From assembly GCF_003573695.1 (NCBI RefSeq), contig NC_039364.1, positions 70,452,256 to 70,516,255 of the forward strand: 64,000 bases of DNA, read 5' to 3'. The position numbers were made by a program, and so were the translations under genes. The DNA comes from Papaver somniferum. Its lineage: Eukaryota; Streptophyta; Magnoliopsida; Ranunculales; Papaveraceae. Each line of letters starts with the position of its first letter. The first letter of the stretch is position 1. Of this stretch, positions 46,514 through 58,639 are shown piece after piece. The notes beneath the pieces were generated by a model. The model did no database searches. It was not told the DNA's origin and saw nothing but the letters and a program-made list of their open reading frames with translations.

Positions 46514-48037
46514 TGTTTGTGGGTAAAAACTGTTTCTGCTAGTTTTGGTAAATTTGGGTGTGTGTATGAGAAACAAATATAAACCTAAAACAAATGCACT
46601 ACACGAGAGATCAATCTGTACAATCCTGGCCTAAACCAAGAAATGGACGTTCCGGTCTTGCTTCGGTCACAAAGTGAAGGAGAAGGGTTGGTCTTAGGGA
46701 GGGAAGCGAAGAAGGTGTTGAGACCAGAATAGTTAATTCTGAAGGTGTGGTTATTTTATGACTTATATCAGAATTTGGAACTGGCTTGCGGAATGAAAGC
46801 TATCAGTTCTTTGGTATTTTTCTGGATACTGTGTTGTTGTTCTCACCAAAACTTGTTCTTTGGTCGAAATAGGTAAAACCTATTTATACAAGTCATATTA
46901 ACGCACCCTGATCTCGTAGAAAGTGGGAGTGATTGAGTAATGGAGAAGTGGGATTATGTGTAAATGCCAGAGACCACGTTCCCACCATGGAGGAAACTGG
47001 TTAGTTTACACCCACTACTTCTTACCGCCACTAACTGCCTTGATTTCTGAGACTTTCTTATAATGGGCGTATTGCACGCCGCACGCTGTAAACCGCCAGA
47101 CCAATACCCTGATGAGCATCCCCAGTTTATGACATGTTTGATGTCTCGAGTGTTTTCATGGAAAACATGTAGCAGGTTGCTATATGTAGCAAGTCACAGT
47201 CAGGAGATTTTCCACATGAGAATAGCACGTGATGTTATTTGACTTGTCTTAGTTGGTTTCCCAAAACTTGCCACATGCCTGTCAATTCTGTGGCGAATTC
47301 GGACGGCTGAGATTGTAACTCATGAGAAAGGGTGGCCATTGATTATGGCCACATTCTGTTGGCGCCTGATGACAACACAGTGGAGTCATTGGCACATGCC
47401 AATGGTATAGTGGCATATAGCGGCATGCCTGTGGCATGGTGGCTCCTGGCGTAGCCGTGGCAGCTATTTTTGCATATTGGTGCTAGACCCAAATATGGCT
47501 CTGGCAACATTGGCCCTGTTGCTATGTCAAACTTAAGGCCTTAGGAAAATTACTTGACTTAGTTGGCGTGACAACTTTAGCTAAATTAGGGTTTGGTATA
47601 TCGAAACCCTAATTAGCGCGTACAACATGGCCGCGACACGGTGGCGCTTTATGCAATCGTTGCCATGGCCACATCAAAGAAACTATGGAAGGCCATAATA
47701 TGGGAATAACCACAAGGCGCAAGGATGGCTACAGGTGATTATAGAATGACACCATTTTTAGGGTTTGTCGGGTCCCACATGGCTCGTAGCATGTTGTAGG
47801 GTCAAAGTGGCGTAACTGGGCCACGACTGGAAAATAGGGTTTCGACTAATTCCATTAAGGCAGAGCCGTTCATAATACCCTAATTGGAATATGTTATGGT
47901 GTTTGGCCACGAACAGGAAGTGGGTTAGCACGTTTGGCGCGCTATTTATGGCATGTTGACACGATCGGCATGCAACTGCGGCAAAGTGCCATGTTTGGTA
48001 TGCTCGGCATGCTACTGCGGCAAATTGGAACGTTTTG

Positions 48038-48149
48038 CATGCCAATTAGCGTATTGGCGCGGCATGGCATGTCCGGCGTGTCACTAGCACGCCGGAGCGG
48101 AATGTCACGTTTGGCATGTTTGCCATGCCAATTAGCATATTGGCGCGGC
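48038..48149. repeat. 86-bp spaced direct repeat in the solo LTR
   Basis: CATGCCAATTAGCRTATTGG occurs at about 48038 and 48124, each followed by CGCGGC. Part of a stretch dense in GGCATG and TTGGC words. Confidence 0.65.
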
Positions 48150-48220
48150 TTTTGAAAAGCCAATTTGGCATTGTGACCTTCTGGTGCAACTTTGCCTCTT
48201 TTGATACTGTGGCATGTTTA

Positions 48221-48455
48221 GAGCGACCTGATTGGTCGAAAAAAGAGGGGGCCGGCCAAGCATGGGCGTGGTCACACTTCTGGTGTGCGTGTGGTGGGTT
48301 TAAAGCGACCTGATTGGTCGATAGGAAATAGGGCCGACAAATATAGGCCCAACCAAAACTCATGTGCGTGTGGCGGGTTTGAGGCGACCTGATTGGTTGA
48401 CGGGAAATAGGGGCCGGTTCGAGCAACATGGGGTGTGGCCACTTGCAAGTGGAGC
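48221..48455. repeat. tandem repeat, three units of about 80 bp, in the solo LTR
   Basis: Each unit starts GCGACCTGATTGGTYG (about 48223, 48305 and 48384) and includes a GGGCCGR block and GTGCGTGTGGYGGGTTT at its end. Confidence 0.75.
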
Positions 48456-49567
48456 CGGCTGGCCTATGGCATGGACACACCTTCCTTTGTGGCTACTCCT
48501 ATTCCGCGGCTCCTTTTATTCCTTGTTTTCTGATTTCAGTTAGGATTTTGCACCTACTAATCCATGGCGGATTAATTACCCAGTCCGCTTAGGCTTAATT
48601 TCTACAGGCAAGGTCTAATATACTGTGCAGGGCGCAAAACCCTAATTTTTGCAAATTAGTCAGGGTAATATCTGAATCTTGTGAATTATCACAAAATTGA
48701 TTGAATTCTATGTGTTGACACAGAGTTCTTTAAGTTCATTGCCAGAGAGCAGTATGCTTTACGATTAAATACTTTATGCAAGGACCTTAACCTTGATACT
48801 AGGAAATTCATGCTACTCTGCTGCGAGTGAACACAAATTGTCATGCCATATCAACATTAAGGGTTCAGCCGGGGAACATAGCACAGAAAGCATTCAAAGG
48901 AACTTATATTAACTAAGTAATACAGGCAAGGTGCCAAAATTTACATAATATCTAGGATTGTTGCTACATGCACCATTCTGGATAAATTTCATGTGAATAT
49001 ATGTTGCTCAATAAATGCGCTAGTGAAGAGGTTGAACACTCATCACTTTTACATGACTCTGTTTCTTTGCAGAGTGACGCCATATTAGATGCAAGATTTT
49101 ACAATTTTAACCCTGAACTAAAAACCACCATCAACACTTGACTATCCGATCCCCTCTCGGTGCACATCACGGTGCAGGTTCTCTGTAGGTCTAGCACATC
49201 CGATCATTTATTTTTGACTTCTTTACAAGAAAAAAAGAAAGTGGTAAAGAAAAGAAGAGATGGTTGGAAGGATAGGAGAGGCATTCAACTCCCGCAATTA
49301 GGTTGAAGCCACCGTTCCGTCTTTACGTGTTTAAAAGATACAATATATACATCATATTTGACCATTATTCTATTATCTACCATACACATTTTACCTAGAC
49401 GTATCGGTCCGCGAGTTATAACCCCAAAGGTGTCACTATCCATATACAAAAACTCCAACAAAACAAATTGTTCACAAAAACCCCATTTAATATAATTGGT
49501 CTATATTACCTTCTTAGTTTAAATCACCCCAACAAAAACAAAAATCAACCCCACTTTAATTCTTATT

Positions 49568-49815
49568 ATATTGTCACCACCTACAAGCAACGCCACCTTC
49601 TACCACCGCCACCGTCGCCGCCGCCAACGACCACCATCGCCACTGACCACCGCCGCCACCACCTCCGATCGCCGCCGCCACCTCCGACCGCCGCCGCCAC
49701 CTCCGACCACCACTGCCGTCGCCACCGCCTCTACCGACCACCACCACCTCCTCCGACCGCCACCGCCACCTCCGACCACCACCGCCACCGCCGCTACCGA
49801 CCACCACCACTACTG
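49568..49815. repeat. CCN-rich low-complexity array
   Basis: Irregular units of CCACCGCC, GCCGCCGCCACCTCCGACC and CCACCACC. All plus frames give Pro/Thr/His/Ala-rich peptides without a domain, and the minus frames give Gly/Val/Arg-rich peptides. A protein-coding role is unlikely. Confidence 0.75.
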
Positions 49816-49826
49816 ACCAAAATTTA

Positions 49827-50186
49827 GATGAAACCGATTTTAGCTTCATCATAAATCCGATGAAACCGATTTTGATTTTATCATAAAATAAGATGAAACC
49901 CTAATTGGTTTCATCAGAATTCAACTACAAGAAAAATTCAACAAGGATCTTATGTTGCAGTTGTCTTGGATACAACAACATCACAGCAACACAGATCCAC
50001 GCTCTATGCTACAACACATATTATCAACTGCCAGCACCACCATTGTCGACCACCGCCGACCACCACCGAGTAAAACCAGCAACATCTCCAACACCCGCCG
50101 ACGACCACCACCACTACTGACCAAAAATTAGATGAAACCAATTTTGGTTTCATCATAAATAAGATGAAACCATAATTGGTTTCATC
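49827..50186. repeat. five 24-bp palindromes built on GATGAAACC/GGTTTCATC
   Basis: Units lie at 49827-49850, 49859-49882, 49892-49915, 50131-50154 and 50163-50186. The fourth, GATGAAACCAATTTTGGTTTCATC, is a perfect 9-bp-arm hairpin; the others have one or more arm mismatches. Within each group they are spaced 32-33 bp apart. The two groups share flanking sequence (ACTACTGACCAAAATT), so one group is a copy of the other. Confidence 0.8.
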
Positions 50187-50873
50187 AGAATTCATCAGTA
50201 GATGCACTTCATTTAAGATTCATTTCTTCTCTAGTTTACAGCATCATCTCCTGTAACTCAGCTCTACATAAAAACATCTCTACTTTCATCCTCCGTCTAT
50301 CCACAGCAGCACCATCTGCTTCATTGACCATCTTCTTCTCATCCTTGTAGCCCTAGCCAAGACAGCAACAACACAACAACACAGATCCATGCTCTATGCT
50401 ACGTCACAAATCAATATGTTACATATTTAGCTCCTAAATCATCATAACTAAATCTTAAACATGAACATGACTTTGTTCCTTAGACTTGTGCAACATACTC
50501 ATTCACCAACAAGAACAACCAACCTTCCACCATGTCTTTCAAAAATAAAAATGTTCCTTCTTTACGACCAAAGTCTAGCAATTAACGAGCTAATTGTAAC
50601 TAAAGGAGACATAAACACAACTCTTTCTCCGTGGAACCACCCTTTCCTAGGTTAACATAATAAGATTATCTTTATATATTTTTCTTTATTTCGGGATTAC
50701 TCTAAGTAAGTAACTAGCTATTTCCCATCACTCCATCGTGGGTGTAAATTGTGTACCCATGCCCATGGTGCTTAGCCTATTTTCTTTACTTCATACCAAT
50801 TCATATGTTACTGACTATACACAAATGATTAAAAAAAAACAAGTTATACGGATAAAATAGACACCGTACTTAC

Positions 50874-51170
50874 ACTCCAAGCAGTCCTTCAATGAAATTT
50901 TAACTGGTTCTGTGTCCACTTGTTTGACAGAAGGTGCAATCACCACTTGGTTCTGTAAAAACAAAAACAAGAATTAGTCAAAAAAAATCATTTGATATAA
51001 CAACTAGAAATCAATAAAATTCTTATTGAAACTAAAGTCACCACCACCTGGGATGTCTCCTGCTTCTTAGCAGTCGTAGTCCCATTTAGAGAGACTATGC
51101 AAGCTTGTGATGGTGCGATGTAATCATTGAGATCACTGATTTGTAAAGTTTGTGAGAATTTTGCCGACAT
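50874..51170 (-). pseudogene. NAR1: NAR1 gene fragment (exons 1 and 2 only)
   Basis: Exon 1 (51048-51170) starts MSAKFSQTLQISDLNDYIAP and continues SQACIVSLNG, ending CAG/GTGGTG. Exon 2 (50874-50952) reads NQVVIAP...EPVKISLKDCLEC and ends in a good donor (T/GTAAGT) inside the first Fe-S cysteine motif. This matches the N-terminus of plant NAR1, the iron-only-hydrogenase-like protein of cytosolic Fe-S cluster assembly, usually about 470 residues. The exons are open and splice in phase, but no later exon occurs to the left, where palindromic repeats and an LTR follow. It is therefore a truncated or captured copy; alternatively the third exon lies outside the window beyond a huge intron. Confidence 0.75.
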
Positions 51171-52742
51171 ATCTGCAGAAATTGAAGAAATAAACACCAA
51201 GTTTCCATGAGAATAGTTGTAAATTGACGATTACTGAATAAGAACCACCTCAAAATTATATGACAGGACATACCTAATTTATATAAACCCACCACCGCCT
51301 TACCATTTGAAAGGATGTGAAATAGAAAACCAACAAGTGAACCAAAACTCCAGTCTTGTCGTTGAAAACGACTATGGAACTAATTATCTCCATCCGTAAC
51401 GATTATGGAGCTAGCAGAATTCAAATCTAACTCATTCTTCTGAATCCCTATCTCAACTGCATACAGTAAACTTCCTTGCTCTACCATGATCACAACATCC
51501 ATTTTTTGAATTTTCATACTTATACTCATTTCTATCAACAACTTAAAATGTCTATCTCATCTCCATTAACATAACTCATCATCAGTTCACTCCGTAACAT
51601 CTCAAGCCATCACCTTCATCACATTTGTAGCTTCATAATCTCTGTAACTCATCATGACCTAAACTAATAATCAAAACTATCAACTGCAGTTTCAAGAACA
51701 TCTATAATTCTATCAATTGATATACTACATCTCAGTAAAATATCTTTCTAGGTCAAAAACCCATTTACCAAACAGCAGCAGCAACTCAATCTTCTAATTT
51801 GTTAAGAAACATAACAATCTCTCCCACTATTTCAACTTAAAATCAGATCCCTCTTTTTAACTCATCAGAGATTCAAATTCATCAACATCCTTTTCTCAAT
51901 CAGATCCTTCTTAATCAAAACCCTCTCCCTAAATTTTGCAGATAGATCAGTATCAAAAAGAAGAACCCTAGTTTCTTAATTTAGGGAAGAACATAAACCG
52001 TAATTCTCTACGAAATTAAAATTAAACTTCATACTACCATCTCTACTTCAAAATCAGAACAAACCCACTTTAATTCGAACAGACCGTTGAGATTAATAAA
52101 AAAGAACCAATCAAAACAGAAACCGTAAATTTGACCTTCGGTATAATTTTCTGTGAAGTTTAATTTCGATAATCGATTCAACAACATCACTCTCAATCAA
52201 AACAAGATTAAAATACAGAGATACGAATTAAAATGAAGAATTAAAGAGGTTTTGATGCACTAACCCCTTTTTAAAAAACACGATCTGGATTTAACCCTCT
52301 TTCTCAACTATTACGGAGAAAACCAAGTTTTGAAGACGGAAATTGATGTTGGTGGTGACGTAGATGTTGTTGCTTGTGGTGACGGAGGTGTTGCTGATGG
52401 TGTTCGTGGAGATCTATCGGTGCTGCTAGCGGTGATGGTGATGGTGGTGGGGAGAAGGAGATGGGAGAAAGAAGAAGAAGAAAAGCTAAAAAGGTATGCT
52501 TGGGTTTTTTTAAAGTAACAAAAACTAAATTTGCTTATTATAATTTGACCTGGAGTTTTTGTGCCACTTTTTAGTGAAATTGTTTTAATTTATTAAAAAT
52601 AATATGGCTGAATTTTTTGTACCACAAAATTGGTCACCTAGGTGTTTTATCACTAGTTTTGTAGCCGTATAAAGTTTTGCCAATTCGAACTATTCCAGCT
52701 CGACCGAATTATTGCCAACTAGGATTATATAAGTTAACTTAT

Positions 52743-52782
52743 GCACACAATTTGACTCTACCGCACACAATTTGACTTTACC
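52743..52782. repeat. 20-bp tandem duplication
   Basis: GCACACAATTTGACTYTACC occurs twice in direct succession. The surrounding 52590-53083 has no gene. Confidence 0.65.
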
Positions 52783-53083
52783 GTCAGGCTTGCTAAAAAT
52801 TGGAGGTTTATTTAATCAGCACCGCCACCGCCACCGACACATACAGTCGCACCATGAATGGAAACTTTCTCATCATTACTTTATATTCTTTGCGTGGTCT
52901 CTATCTTTCGGTTAAACAGCCGAGGAAACAATTGAAAACAGCGTAGACGAATTCAAGTCCTTTACACTGTTGCAAGGTGGGCCCGTTTTTATTATCTTTT
53001 CTCTTTTTCCATTCCTTCGCCACTAATGAGTGTGAATATAGAAGAAAAAAAGTGATGCGGAGAAAAGTAGAAAAATATAATCT

Positions 53084-53229
53084 TTTTGTAGTATAAAAGA
53101 TAAGAAAAGAGGAAGAGAAGAATTCTATATTGATCAGGGTTCTTAGGTTACATGGATATACATGGAGATGGGAAAACCAAAAGACATCTGTTTTGCGCCG
53201 CACAACTATGGGTTGTAAGCCCTACAACA
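53084..53229 (-). repeat. element E 3' LTR (146 bp)
   Basis: Matches 59257-59415 through TTGTAGTATAAAAGATAAG, TGATCAGGGTTCTTAGG and GTAAGCCCTACAACA. It lacks the ATACATGTAT-like 13-bp insertion of the other copy. Confidence 0.9.
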
Positions 53230-53240
53230 CTCCCCCTTGT
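53230..53240 (-). other. element E polypurine tract
   Basis: Minus strand ACAAGGGGGAG immediately before the LTR start TGTTGTAGGG. Confidence 0.75.
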
Positions 53241-53337
53241 GCGGTCCAATAGAACTCTGTATGCAGTGCTTCATATAAAGTTCTTCGAATATGGTTCTTC
53301 AAATGTTTTCCTCTCCTTGATGACTTGTGCCGAAATC

Positions 53338-54180
53338 AATCGCCTCACTAAGACTTCGACAAGGAAAAACCCAGTGGGATAAAACCTTGGTAAAACTCTT
53401 CAAATGTAGTACTTCACATGTTATCTCTTACTTTACATGTAGTTCATCACATGCAATACGATCTTCAAAGACCGATGAGTCTAAGTTAATTGCCTCGTTA
53501 AAACTTCGTCAAGAAAACCCAGAGGGACAAAACCTGAACTAAAGAAAATAGAGTACAATATTAAGCAAACTTAGAACATAGTTGGACTCAAATATGTTGC
53601 CTCATTAAAGCCTTGACAAGGAAACCCAGTGGGACAAAACCTTGACGAAGGGGAAAGAGTACAACGTGACAGATGCAAGTAAAGGTGATCCGTTGTAGAT
53701 GATCACTTTGCTTCGTTGAAGTTGATTAGTTGCTTCACAACTTCTTAGGAAGAAAATTCTTATGGAAAAGACAATAGCCTTACTTGGGAAGTTAATTCCC
53801 GGTGTTTGTTGTTGTCTAATTAAAAACCTTTCCGAGCAACAAAACCCTTTTGGACAAAGTAACCTCGGTGAAGGAAAATATTTCAATACACCATTAGATG
53901 CTCCCCCTGATGTCAGATAATTTTCATTAGTCTAATGCAGTCAAAAGGAGTTTATCACACTTTACTTTGGTGACATGAATGTTTATAAGACCATGTTGTT
54001 GATTCTGGAAGTTACGTTTCTTAACAGAATATCGCGTTTCATTTCTTTGATCCAGATATTTTCAGTAATATCAACGGCAATCTTTATGTCTTCAACGTTC
54101 AACATACTTGATGTTTTTAAGTGTTGTCTCGCTAAAAACCTTGTCGAGTAACAAAACCCTTTGGGAAAAACTATTCTCGG
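53338..54180 (-). repeat. five diverged copies of a 45-bp module in the element E 3' region
   Basis: On the plus strand each has the pattern TGCCTCRTTAAARCYTTG, CAAGGAAA, CCCAGTGGGACAAAACC: about 53338, 53490, 53598, 53815 and 54122. Further CTCCCCCT tracts, like the polypurine tract, occur at 53901, 54252, 54271 and 56072. Confidence 0.65.
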
Positions 54181-54701
54181 CCGAAGGGAAAAAAGAGTAC
54201 AACACAACTTCAATTTCGAAGTAAAATATGTCGACAACATATCCTTGGATCCTCCCCCTGATGTCGGCATCTCCCCCTGCTATTTTCAGAGTTGTTCCAG
54301 ACAGTTCCTTTAGTCATGTATTTTTCGAAACTGAATATTGGTAATGACTTAGAAAACAATCTACCATATCTCCCTCTGATTACTTTCGTTGGAGAAGAGA
54401 TTATTGTTCCTCCATAATCAACAACTTTTGGATTGCACTTTCATTAACATTCCTTTAAATGTCTTTGTAGGGATAAAACAAACTTATGTCAATGGTTACT
54501 TTTAAGTACATGATTACATTCACTATACCATTCCAATGACGTTTCGTTGGCGCGGAGCTATATCTAGCTAACAAGTTCCCTGAGGATGTAAAATTTAATC
54601 GAGTACATTATTATACTAAGTACAAAAATGCGTCTATTGTACTTAGATATGGGAATTTCATCACCCAACACATCTTCGTCATATTCCTTTGGATGAAATA
54701 G

Positions 54702-54914
54702 TTACTTACTTACATTTGAACCTCGACTAATCATGGCAGTGCTATCAGGATGCATGTCTTTGTTAAATTGCCTGAAAACTTTAGACATATGCATACTGGT
54801 GGAATAATATACCACAAGCTCAGTATTCGATCGAGCTTTCCCTAGATTTTTCATCTCAAGTTCGGATTTTAAATAGCTTTTAAGGTCTCTGATTACATCA
54901 AGAGGACACATCAT
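54702..54914 (-). pseudogene. copia RT/RNase H remnant
   Basis: DLKSYLKSELEMKNLGKA, then YYSTSMHMSKVFRQFNKDMH. This matches the copia polyprotein segment just after the RT core (EFEMKDLG box), leading to the RNase H part. Only about 70 codons survive. Confidence 0.75.
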
Positions 54915-57900
54915 GTCTGTACCATCAACATAAATGACTACAATTCCAAATCAGGAACTTTCTTATGAATACACAAGGAAAACTAACTTACTTGTATATC
55001 CCCTCCAAATCAAATAGCCACTTATACGGGTATACCACATCCGCCTGATTGCTTGAATCTATAAGTGAGCGTTCTATCCAACTGTAAACGCACTTTGTGG
55101 TTTAGAGTCATTTGATTTGGGCAACAAAAGTCTATAAAGTACTTTTGTAAATATCTTCTATCTCTTGATTCTTTCAGAGATACGTAACAACCACATACAT
55201 ATGCTGCATTTCAAGTCATTTTGAAATTACCAAGCTAACTAAGTAGCGGAACTCTATGACGTTCATTACAAGAGAACAATTCCAGGGCTTTCTGAGAAAA
55301 CTCGCGCCACAAGGCGAGTCCTTTTACTTTAAGACTTCTTTCTTCTCATTATTCTTTGTGACAAATTAATTATGTATGTCCAATAGATTTTACACTTGGT
55401 TGGCTAGCACTCCACACCAAATACCTGTATATTTGTCAAAGAACCAAGTTTTACCTGGATTGTATAGGTCAAATATGCTCTTCGTTGAAATTAAGCAACA
55501 AGGAGCTTCGTTCGATCTCATCTTGCTTTATTTCCTTAAGCAAGTGTATAAGAAATTAATCATCAATATGCTCGCATGATCTTTCCATTGACTCGTGCGC
55601 ATTCTCATAATCCACTTGGGATGTCATTGTTCTCTGGAATCATTAAACTTCAGAGCGTCCTCCAGTTTGATTCATGGACATATTCAGAGACAACATTTTG
55701 AGATAATTTCTGATGATATAAATAAGTTGTGCCTTACTCACCTGCTTCCTTTCTAGGTGAGGATTGATCGAACCAAGTGGTCTCTCCAACTTCCTTTATG
55801 GAGCCACGGCCTCAACCACACTTCCACTGAGTGTAGTTTCAACACCTTAGTCTATGGTGTACCCGTATTGAGGATTTGTAACTTTGCAGGTAGGTTTGCA
55901 GCTGTTATGTGTGATCTCATCACTTTAGCAACATCAGTGTACGTTTTGAAAATCGAATAGTCTTTATCACTTGACATTTACATTTGTGGAGTACAAGAAT
56001 AAATATGAGACACAGTGGGAACACACCACGACAATTCCTGTCGTTCCTTTAGAAAATACTTTTTCTTATCTCCCCCTAACGACGGGAAGACTGTCTCATT
56101 AAAGTGATAACTCGCAAATCTAGCGGTAAGAGATCTCTTGCCAAAAGTTTTAAAATGCGGATAATTGTTGGGAACTCATTTCCAACATAACTACTTAACA
56201 GTTTTGAGGACCCATCATAGTACGACGTGGAGTCGTAATAGCACATATATAGTACAACCAAAAATGCGTAAGAACACGAATGTCAAGCTTAAATCCAGTT
56301 ACCAACTGGTACGCAGAAAAGATTGACTAATATTGGGTTCTAAAAACGAATTAAGTAAGATGCGTGTAATATTGCATATCCCCAAAGCAATAAAAGATAG
56401 GTTGGTACGCATAACCTATTTCTTAGGCACCATCTGTAACCTTTGATGATAGCCTCTGCGAGACCATTCGGTATAAGATGCTTTATATTGATCCTATTAA
56501 ACATGCAATATTCATCAAGTCATTTTGATGTAAATTCTCTAGCATTAATAAGAGTGGTGAGCCTTTGCACTTTGTATTGTGTAATATGTGCTAAGATTTT
56601 TTAAACGCAAATTTCTTGAGAACTATAACTAGTCCAAAATGTCAAAACATTCACCAGAGCCATAAGTCACTTTAATGGTCCGCATTCTGCATGAATATTT
56701 TTCTAAATTTCACCTTGTTATCTTTGTAATATGGATTGTTTACCATTTTCATCTTAGGATGGTCTCGATCCTGTTTTACTGAAGACTTTGTAAAATGAGT
56801 GATATGCTCTCTTACTTAAAAGCATATTGGGAGGGAGGAGGGGGTTGTGCATCTAGTACTTTAGAAAACACTTATTGAGATATATGTCGTTACTTCGCAT
56901 TCTTTTAATCTTTTTCTCGTTTTTTTCACTCAAATAAAGTGATGTTCGCATGAGTCCTTTTAAAATGATCATCATGTCACAACCAAAGTTGCTTTATGGT
57001 TATTCCCAAAGCCTGTATGAGTCAATTCCCAACATTTCATCGTCGGATTCAATATGGATTCAATAATCTAAATACTATAGTGATTTACATTTCACTAGAT
57101 TGACTCATTAGTTTCTCTAAAATATTTCCTTTCAAATATATTAGAGACTATAAAAGATGCAATCAATTACATTCTCATATCAGTGTGAGGTTCCAAGTGA
57201 TATCCATTTAACAAGGTGTAATTATCTCTCGGTACATGTAGAGATTTTCTGACGTCTTTGTTCTATCTTGAAAACAAATTTTGAGTAGTGCTGCTCTCGA
57301 TGATCCAATCCTCGTAGTCACATTTAAGGAAATATCTAGTTCAACAACTAGTTTAAATTCCTTAAGCTGGTGGGAGGGAAACCACTATCTGTTAAACATT
57401 GAGTCTTGAGATATTAAATAAGTGGTGTGGCCTTATTAGTAACAAAAGTGATTTAACTCAATTACTTTAAAGTGAATGTATGTTACGTTTCATCCAGATA
57501 TATCTCAAGTGCTTTAGAGAATTCATGTCTCTTGGGAATGATGTACTTTTCATTTCATAAGCGTAGATATTGGATCTAGTTCAATTAAATAGTCAATTGG
57601 CCAGGCAAAGTTCTTCTTGTCATTAAAGTTGATGTCTAAATTACGAACATACCCGCATTACATTGCTTGTACCAATACCGGTAAGAAAATTCATTCCCAA
57701 CTATTTGGTGAGAGCTAGAATTACATCTTAGCTTCATCCCATGTTCAGTTGATACCTGTACCTCATGATATATATATATATATCCCTTTTCACATGCTTT
57801 ATATGAGTCAGTTTACTTCGGGGTTCTTTCCATTTTCAATTTTGCTACATTAAGCTTAATTTGAGAAATTTCTTTATCTCAATAGGCCAAGAGAATATCA

Positions 57901-58541
57901 CTACACATGTCAACCACGTACTTTAGGTTGAGTATATTACTAAAGATAGTTCTCTTGTTGTCATACTTAAACATATATTGTTTCATATCATGGATAAAGT
58001 AAAGAAATGGAAATTTTCTGACTCATATCATCTTTTATGTGTTATTCCACAAAAATTGGAATACATGTGATTTTATTTGCAACTCTGTAATAGTCTAGCA
58101 CGTGGATTACATTCCACGAAACATTCAAATTTGGGGAGACAATATCAAGTACGCTATAATGGTCCAAGTACTTCTAAACCCCAAATAATACATTGGAGTT
58201 GTTACAACCAATTGAACAAAAGACACCATTCAACTATAGCCAATATCATATTCAAGAGAATAAATAACATTAAGACCAAAATTCTTAATGATCGAGATTA
58301 GCAATCATAATTTAAATTGACCATTTATATAATGTGGACTTATCTTAAGACAAAATAAAAAAAACTGGGCATGTTCTAAAACAAATAAATAAGCCTAGCG
58401 AGTACTCAATGTAAAAGCCAAAATTATAGTTACATACCGCAGACTTTGGTTCCCGCTGTATACACAAAACTATAACAACCTTAGTCGCGTGAGTCCCATA
58501 ATCACAACAGGACTCAGTTGTAACAGAAGATCGGACCATGT

Positions 58542-58639
58542 TGGATCTGTCGGGCTGGATCGGCAGGGATGGATCGGTCGAGTTGGATCGATTGGGATGG
58601 ATCGGCCGCGTTGAATCGGCAGGGTTGGACTGGACCGAG
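58542..58639. repeat. 14-bp minisatellite, seven units
   Basis: Exactly spaced 14-bp units of the type TGGATCGGCAGGGA run from 58542 to 58639 (7 x 14 = 98 bp), with a core TGGATCGG and variable second half. It lies inside the decayed copia element. Confidence 0.9.

Larger units (their letters stand above)
46514..49136 (-). mobile_element. 2.6-kb Ty3/gypsy-type solo LTR
   Basis: Minus strand begins TGTTGATGGTGGTTTTTAG at 49136 and ends TTTTTACCCACAAACA at 46514. There is no primer site or polypurine tract next to either end and no coding, so it is best read as a solo LTR. Its middle (47250-48460) is GC-rich and full of short repeats. No clean TSD (CCTGG and CTTGA). Confidence 0.6.
49450..52580. 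mobile_element. possible gene-capturing DNA transposon carrying NAR1 exons
   Basis: The region is bracketed by inverted ACAAAAACTCCA words (about 49447-49458 plus; 52552-52563 minus), with CCACC-rich DNA inside the left end and GGTGG-rich DNA inside the right end. Between them lie palindromes, repeated fragments and two isolated NAR1 exons. This mix of inverted ends, GC-rich patches and a cut-off host gene fragment resembles Pack-MULE-like elements. The TIRs are short and no TSD was found, so this is a hypothesis. Confidence 0.3.

Noticed and set aside
49468..49852. Proline-, glycine- and arginine-rich frames on both strands
   Set aside because: All six frames are open because of the CCN repeat; composition is pure low complexity.
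53082..53086. CTTTT as TSD for the copia element with LTR borders at TG/CA
   Set aside because: It does not match the other flank; moving the LTR end to CTACAAAA gives a perfect AATCT TSD.
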